Source: Dolichospermum sp. DET69
Lineage (GTDB): Bacteria; Cyanobacteriota; Cyanobacteriia; Cyanobacteriales; Nostocaceae
Assembly: GCA_017355425.1 (NCBI GenBank)
Contig: CP070233.1
Span: 4,559,501-4,623,500 of the forward strand
DNA: 64,000 nt
Direction of reading: 5' to 3'
Of this stretch, positions 63,505 to 64,000 are shown one piece after another (position 1 is the stretch's first letter; each line of letters begins with the position of its first letter). Both the position numbers and the translations under genes were made by a program. The notes beneath the pieces were generated by a model. That model searched no databases. It saw nothing but the letters and a program-made list of their open reading frames with translations, and was not told the origin of the DNA.

Positions 63505-64000
63505 CTAAATATCCTCCACAAACTCAGTCAAGAACCTAAACGCCTTCAAAATATAATTAGCGCAATCTTGAGGAGAACTATTATAAAATGATGGCCAGGC
63601 ATGAGATTTATCTTCATCATAGCGATCGCTCCTATGGGGATGATTTTCTAGCCATGCTAACCGCACTGCGTGACCAATTAAGACATCTAAAACTATATAT
63701 TCTTCAACTTGCAAGCTAGGATTATTAGCCACGATTGTAGCCAATTCCATCAAGGCTTCCACATTGACTTGACGATATTCTGGGGCTTCAATTTTATTTA
63801 GTAAATGTTCCACTAATAAAGCAAAATTTCTTTCTCCTGCTGTCATTTCTGAAAGCATAACTTCACTTTCTAAGCGATTTCTTCTTTCCAATTTATCGCC
63901 AATTACTAAACCTTTACAATGCTGCATTAATAGCCAAACTTGTTTAAAAAAGTCCTTGGGTACTCGATTCAGTGCGCCCTCAGCTTGACGAAATCTGCGC
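63505..64000 (-). CDS. C-terminal part of a GH15 / phosphorylase-kinase-alpha-like protein
   Basis: The open frame continues past the window edge without a start (AEGALNRVPKDFFKQVWLLM leads into QHCKGLVIGDKLERRN), so at least 164 residues of a longer gene are present. The C-terminal pattern MTAGERNFALLVEHLLNKIE, then YIVLDVLIGHAVRLAWLE, then DCANYILKAFRFLTE is that of cyanobacterial glycoside hydrolase family 15 proteins, which act on alpha-glucans. The catalytic domain is outside the window. Its 3' end is the likely source of the 69-bp duplication in the nuclease gene. Confidence 0.65.
   Translation of the reverse strand, partial: RRFRQAEGALNRVPKDFFKQVWLLMQHCKGLVIGDKLERRNRLESEVMLSEMTAGERNFALLVEHLLNKIEAPEYRQVNVEALMELATIVANNPSLQVEEYIVLDVLIGHAVRLAWLENHPHRSDRYDEDKSHAWPSFYNSSPQDCANYILKAFRFLTEFVEDI
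63512..63580 (-). repeat. 69-bp direct repeat, original copy in the GH15-like gene
   Basis: Pair of 62653-62721, five differences in 69 bp, same orientation, 859 bp apart. Confidence 0.9.

Overview
The window is AT-rich and dotted with the cyanobacterial octamer GCGATCGC (HIP1). Its housekeeping genes are cyanobacterial: UbiA-type prenyltransferase, pentapeptide-repeat NACHT protein, zinc-ribbon Ser/Thr kinases, Uma2-family proteins and a CyRepA1-like protein. Dispersed palindromes, short tandem heptamers and miniature transposable elements fill many intergenic gaps. Together these suggest a filamentous Nostocales-type cyanobacterium, and the window looks chromosomal. No rRNA, tRNA or CRISPR array was seen.

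Layout. 0.3-8.7 kb: core metabolism and transport (phosphoribosyltransferase, sugar:cation symporter, argS, a phosphoglycerate-mutase-like phosphatase, Uma2, ubiA). 8.7-10.5 kb: a tnpB-only IS200/IS605-type element and a MITE. 10.5-18.5 kb: exopolyphosphatase, a hicAB toxin-antitoxin pair framed by identical 31-bp direct repeats, a large DUF3854/CyRepA1-like primase-helicase, a miniature relative of the tnpB element, and a TPR protein. 18.5-25.9 kb: pyrE, fasciclin, ligA, GDPD, chrA and an HD protein. 26-31 kb: gene debris (kinase and four-helix-bundle fragments, truncated lipoprotein), bifunctional putA, and a small two-gene module that may be an orphan toxin-tip/immunity pair. 31-38 kb: BtuF-like protein, PaaK-like ligase and two paralogous kinases.

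38-43.6 kb is a defence-type island beside pgk. It holds one decayed and one intact ATPase + DUF4276 locus, a DUF433 pseudogene, a PD-(D/E)XK exonuclease, an HTH-P-loop NTPase and vapBC. Two fragments copied from the inside of pgk are scattered through it. 43.6-57.5 kb: pgk, universal stress protein, nitrilase, NACHT-pentapeptide protein, HAD hydrolase, NDH-2-like enzyme, an aspartoacylase-like protein, an OMP decarboxylase-OPRT fusion, a PLD lipoprotein with a broken HhH tail, and cysteine desulfurase. 57.7-63.3 kb is a second accessory stretch: Uma2 genes, a frameshifted gene, vapBC, and a three-gene operon of PD-(D/E)XK-like nuclease, ABC-type ATPase and DUF4276 protein. The nuclease ends in the same terminal residues as the neighbouring GH15-like gene that leaves the window.

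The most interesting thread is the ATPase/DUF4276 pair. It occurs three times, always in the order ATPase then DUF4276, and two of the three sites contain duplicated pieces of a housekeeping gene. ABC-type ATPases paired with Toprim-like partners are a known theme in phage defence (OLD, PARIS). The specific function here is inference.
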